A stretch of DNA of 64,000 nucleotides from Pelomyxa schiedti (Eukaryota; Evosea; Pelobiontida; Pelomyxidae). Position 1 is the stretch's first letter. The number at the start of each line of letters is the position of its first letter. Positions 59,691 to 64,000 of this stretch are shown here, piece after piece. The position numbers and the translations under genes were made by a program. The DNA lies in contig JAHLWZ010000498.1 in assembly GCA_020536535.1 (NCBI GenBank), forward strand, positions 1-64,000, given 5' to 3'. The notes beneath the pieces were generated by a model. The model ran no database searches and was not told the origin of the DNA. It was given only the letters and a program-made list of their open reading frames with translations.

Positions 59691-59877
59691 TTTTTTCCAA
59701 AAAACACCAAGATGAACCTACAAGCCAACTTTGGGGGGCAAACACTCAAGCACAGCATAGTATGCCAAACAAACAGTAACCCCACCAAGCACAAACACCA
59801 ACACAGCAGCACTATTAAATCGCTTTTCGTCGTTTGGGAAAAAAAAAAAAAACGAAACCCGTTAATAACCTCGTTAG

Positions 59878-62800
59878 ACACACCCGAAATTCCTGCACTC
59901 GAATAGCACGAGCCATCGCTGGGCATTTGGAGCTATCGCCGAGCTAATCGACAACGCACGCGACGCCGAAGCGACGCGTTTCGACGTGGATGTTTCGTCC
60001 TACACGCACTATTCGCCCGATGGCTCCTCGTCAAAGCCCGGCAGAAAAATGTTGGTGTTCACCGACAATGGGAAAGGTTAGTAGGGTTTTTTTTTTTTTT
60101 TGGATTGTTGTAGATATGCAGTGGTAACTGGTTTGTTAGGGATGTCTCCTTCTGGTACTCACTTGTGCTTATCTTTTGGGCATTGTGACAAGGTAGGATG
60201 ATTGTGGGCTTTGGGAAGGAAATGGAAACCATTCAACAGGTGATCACTGGAGATTATGTACCTATTGGGCACTATGGAAATGGTTTCAAGTCTGGCACAA
60301 TGCGCCTTGGCTCAAGTGCTGTTGTTTTCACAAGAAACGGGGAATACAAGACCATTGGCCTCTTGTCCCAGGTATGCAGTTTGAGACTGATACCACCACT
60401 AAGTTTGCTTGCAGACATTTCTGGAGGACATTCATGCTGAGGAAGTGCTAGTACCACTTTGCTCTTGGCCCGATAAGCATCCTTGCACACCTTCCAGCGT
60501 TTCTCGTGATGACTTAAATGTACAGTAATAGCACATCTCAGCCCATGACTAATTTAGACTACAGGCAATATTAAAGTATAGTCCCTTCAGGACCGTTACT
60601 GAGCTTGAGCAACAATTTACACCCAACCACGGAACAAGAATATGTATTTTATTCCTCCATTTACCTGAGTATTCAAAGTACAAAGTTGTTTATGAGCTGA
60701 AACAAGACCAAGAAGGCGACTTGGAGTTTAACTTTGATCGCCAAGATGATATCATACTTGTTGATCTGACAGTATCTGCTGGGTAAGAGGGTGTTAGCCA
60801 AAGCCAGACGAATTTATGGTGATAATAGGATGCGTGAACTGGAAGTAGAAAGGCCCAAAGACTACCTTATAGCTTTCCGTATATTTGCCCTCGACAAATA
60901 CAATTTACCTCATTAAACTCTTTCCCTTAAGCAACATCCATGGAGCGTTACTCTTTGCGAGCGTACTGCAGTGTCCTCTACTTGAATTCGAAGATGTTTA
61001 TTTTCATCAGAAACCATAAAGTTCATTCAATTAACTGGAGTTTGACGTTATTCAAGTATGCTATACTTCCAAATAATAATGCTCATTGTCACAAAGGCCA
61101 ATGTCAATGAATTACCATCAAATTGGAAAAGACGGGGTTCCTATTCTTTTTGGCTTCAATAGGAAGAATAAACACGAATGTGGTGCCTTCATTTACCACA
61201 GGTCACGTCTTATCCTTATGTACCAGCGATACGGCATTCAGGTATGGCAACAACAACCTGGTGTGTTGTTCATCCACACCTTTAGAATAATCCCGATTCA
61301 AGAGGGCTTGCTGTTATAGCTGTGGTAGGTTAATTTACTTCGTTACGGATATGTACTTACTTTGCCTATTCAGGTTAACTGTGATTATCTGAAACCCACA
61401 CACAATAAACAAGATTTCATTCTAGACCCACAGTTTCGTCTTCTTACAACAAATCTAGCAACCAAGCTTTCCCTCTACTGGTAATCTCCCTAAGTCAGGG
61501 TAATATCAAAGTAAAATTTCTCCTACAGGAACTACTGGTTTAAAAAGCCAATTCTAGGGTTTTTTTTCAACAAAATGAGCCACATGTGTGAAAAAGGTCT
61601 TTCCCATCCTTACATTAGTCACTGTGCCAACATTTTCTAGGTCCGTTTTGGTTACAATGTTCCATATGTACAAAGTGGAGGAGAGTTGCTCGGCATTGTT
61701 CAAAGTATCAAGATGATGTATGAGTTAACCTCCAAATGAAAATGAAAGATTGTAACATTTCACAGTGGTGTTGTCGTTCGAATGAAGACACGAGGTTCAA
61801 CACCTGTGATAAACCAGAGGAATCTCCCTTGCCGTGCTCTGAAACACCAAGGTACCCAAAGACATTTTTTGTCACAGACCTCCTCTCACTTCAAAAAAAA
61901 AAAAAAAAGCCCTTGGGTACAGTGCACAAAATGCAAAAAATATAGGAAAATGGCTATAACAACAAATCTTAACACGATCCCAGAGGATTGGACTTGTGCG
62001 GACAATGTTGGGCTGTTTTTCAATAGGTAGCAATGCTACTTCGTACTTGTTTGGACTGATCAATTAATATCAGATGTTCTGATCCTCAAGAGTGCGAGCA
62101 GTGGGCCATCGAATTTGAGCTTGGTGTGTTAGAAGTAGCAGGTCCGGAGTGGAAGCCCAGAGCTCTTCCAAGAATTGCAGTAAATATCGAGCTTAATCTA
62201 GTTCTATTGTCCATAACACAATATAGGAAGCAACCGATTTTACTCGCAGACTTTCTATTACAGCAGCAAAGAAAGAGGCCAAGGCCAAGGCCACTGGGAA
62301 GGGGAAAGGGAAAGGGAAAGGGAACAGGACAGGAAGAACTCGTACCAGGACCAAAGCCAAAACACGTGATTCCTCTTCCTCTCCGTCTTCATCCTCGGAC
62401 TCCTCGTCCTCCTCTTCTTCTTCCACGTGCTCTTCCTCCTGTTCATCATCCTCCTCCTCATCGTCCTCTTCTGATGAGGGGAGTGGACACAAGAGGAGCA
62501 AACGCAAGAAGTCACGCAGGAAAACAGGGTCCTCACCAACAGCTAAGAAATCAAGGCAAGAAGACCCTACTGGCTCCAATGGCACTGAGAATCCTGCAGA
62601 CAAACCCATAGAAGTAATTCCTCCCGCTTCCGCATCATCATCCACCTCCCAGTCATCAACTCCAGCAACTTCGTCAGTGGTGGTGGTGAGTGCAAGTGCC
62701 ACTCCTGTCAAGTCGTCCACGACAGAAGAGAGACGCCCACGCATTGTTGTCATCAAACCGGAGTTCAAACTTTCTCCATCGGTTGCTGCGCAAAAAGACC

Positions 62801-63218
62801 CGTCTCCCAACGTTCCCGTTCTGGGTGGTGCTGACTCTGATCCAGCACTGACGTATGTCCAAACAACATCCCAGGCCATCACCATGATAACTAACATTAC
62901 CCAAATAGAGACGCTAGGGTGAAACAACTCACGGCCGAAGTTGTGGCACTGCGAATGCAACTCTTGGAGAGAGACCAAGAGCTCATTTCTGTAAAGAAGA
63001 TGTTGCACCTCGAGCAGACAAAGACGTTCACGTTGCAGGCCGACTTGGACAAGACCAATTCGCTTCTGCAGCTCTCCCGTGCATCCATAGAGACCCTCAA
63101 GAAGAGATGCGAGACCTCCTTCCAGCAGCAACCCGTGATGCTACAACAATCAGTCCCTGTTGTGCTCCAGTACCACCCGGTCTCAGTCTCAACATCCCCC
63201 TCCCCATCCAGGCTCTAA
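59878..63218 (+). CDS. MORC-family GHKL ATPase with CW zinc finger
   Basis: Nuclear ATPase of chromatin compaction and silencing. The first clear exon begins at 59878 with [20 protein letters not shown] and [10 protein letters not shown] (N-box), then [13 protein letters not shown] (Asp/Gly motif), [40 protein letters not shown], and the S5-like part [22 protein letters not shown] finger follows at about 61908-62100 ([33 protein letters not shown]), then a Ser-rich, charged linker. The C-terminal coiled coil reads [20 protein letters not shown]. The stop is 63216-63218. The upstream start is unresolved; ATG 59712 opens a frame ending at a possible donor near 59831. The ATPase residues are intact. 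Confidence 0.9.
62275..62480 (+). repeat. Simple-sequence tracts inside the MORC linker
   Basis: Two AAGGCC-type units and four or five GGGAAA units (about 62278-62320) encode a Lys/Gly-rich stretch. They are followed by TCCTCC/TCTTCC runs (62380-62475) encoding a Ser-rich tract. The length probably varies between strains. Confidence 0.6.
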
Positions 63219-63345
63219 TTCCCTGTTAATACCCCCAAAACCCCCTCTGCGTTCCAAAACGCAACGTGTCTTTTCATAACCATCATCAAACAGAGTCTTT
63301 TGTTTTCTTTTTGCCAAAAAGTTGTGAATTCGGTTTGTTTGTTGT

Positions 63346-64000
63346 TCAATGGTGCTGGTCTTGCAGTAGAGAAGCAATGACCCTTTTGAGAGAGGACAAG
63401 GCCGCGACTAGGTCGGCTCTGGAGGACACTGCGGGGCAGTCGGTGGCACAGCACTCCACGTCCTGAGTTCTTCTTCCTCCGCAGCACACGAGGCATAGTT
63501 CCTGCAGTTGTGATAACCTACGCTCCACCATACTGCACCTATTTGGGGTAGTTGTTAGTATGAAAGAAGCGGGGGTATTTGTTGCGGGCGGGGTAGTTTC
63601 GGTGGGAGTGAAGAGACCTTTGGGTGAGAACAGTGTAGGATAGCAAGCGGTTGCGCTCGCAGCGGGAGCAGAAGAATGTGTTCTGTGTGCACTGATGCTC
63701 AGCACCGCAGACTATGCAGCTCTTAACCTTGCAGTACCTCTCTAGTGTGATTGTTTTCATCACTGAGGCACCTTGGCATATGGCCGAGTTAAGCTGCATG
63801 GTTCCTACTGCCCTCAACGGTTGCAGTTCCTTGATGAGCTTTTTGAGAGGAAAGGGCTTCAAAGGCTGGTTGAGAGATATTAGGGGCCGTATTACCGGCG
63901 CCCATTTCCTGGACATGTTTGTGTACCATGCGTTGACATCTAGCAAATGTAAAGGTTTTGACAAAGAAACACTGGAACTGGGTTCTTACTTGCACCAACA
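63346..64000 (-). CDS. REV3: DNA polymerase zeta catalytic subunit (REV3), C-terminus, partial
   Basis: The gene runs off the right end of the window. The visible part begins FDVNAWYTNMSRKWAPVIRP, after a short intron, and includes the helix PLKPFPLKKLIKELQPLR. Two Cys clusters follow: CIVCGAEHQCTQNTFFCSRC (near 63700-63645, CysA) and CLVCCGG...VECCATDCPA (near 63500-63430, CysB, the iron-sulphur-binding site of B-family polymerases). The end, LVAALSSLKRVIASLLQDQ, stops at 63346. This matches the C-terminal domain of REV3, where accessory subunits of translesion synthesis bind. Polymerase delta is the alternative; the spacing looks closer to REV3. It converges on MORC. Confidence 0.7.

Noticed and set aside
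1-64000. CRISPR arrays, operons, Shine-Dalgarno sites or prophage
   Set aside because: No regularly spaced repeats or bacterial gene organisation; all recognised genes are intron-bearing eukaryotic ones.
1-64000. A self-contained novel defence or biosynthetic system
   Set aside because: The neighbours belong to unrelated housekeeping, membrane and chromatin functions, with no co-directional cluster that would support one system.

Overview
The window is nuclear DNA of an intron-rich, gene-dense unicellular eukaryote. I infer this from short GT-AG introns (mostly about 40-60 nt), AATAAA signals downstream of genes, and exclusively eukaryotic families. A recognisable meckelin (TMEM67) implies a species that builds cilia or flagella. 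A TKL kinase with a beta-sandwich before the catalytic domain, a seven-helix receptor resembling the cAMP-receptor-like group, and a BIG/UBR4-type giant ligase would fit a ciliated amoebozoan or a related free-living protist. That placement is inference. A 100-nt run of N (47937-48036) marks a scaffold gap.

Layout. 1-2.7 kb: duplicated, broken material, comprising a short spliced unit, an inserted inverted/direct repeat array, the last exon of a TMEM185-like gene and a fold-back. 2.7-10.5 kb: ubiquilin (+), a CDP-alcohol phosphotransferase (-), a small membrane protein (-), a ZIP zinc transporter (+) and the wybutosine enzyme TYW3 (-). 10.8-16.7 kb: meckelin (+) and a class 3 lipase (+). 16.8-22.6 kb: a TKL kinase (-) and a PLD3/4-like phospholipase D (-). 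22.9-38.7 kb: a UPF0173 metallo-hydrolase (+) and a 14.6-kb UBR4/BIG gene (+) that stops before the family's catalytic module. 39-47.2 kb: a seven-helix receptor (+), an actinoporin-like protein (+), a tail-anchored proline-rich protein (-), a small unresolved gene (+), a vanin/biotinidase-type amidase (-) and a lysine-rich zinc-finger protein (+). 47.4-48 kb: a GH77 glucanotransferase fragment running into the gap. 48.2-53.4 kb (-): an unrecognised protein, a PAS-domain protein, an AIG1/FAR-17a-like hydrolase and an F-box-like protein. 53.4-55.2 kb: the second, more complete copy of the duplicated block, with a TMEM185-like gene. 55.8-64 kb: an acidic nuclear-type protein (-), a multi-exon gene possibly encoding PPP4R2 (-), a MORC ATPase with CW finger (+) and the C-terminus of DNA polymerase zeta REV3 (-).

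The neighbours do not form one pathway; this is an ordinary eukaryotic mix with two protein quality-control genes (ubiquilin, UBR4/BIG). The points most worth a second look are the truncated UBR4/BIG, a 9-nt microexon in the ZIP gene, the duplicated block whose breakpoint falls on a splice site, the domain make-up of the TKL kinase, and GC-rich islands at the start of many coding regions. Exon boundaries were worked out by eye from splice dinucleotides and family alignment recalled from memory; spans given as CDS include introns.
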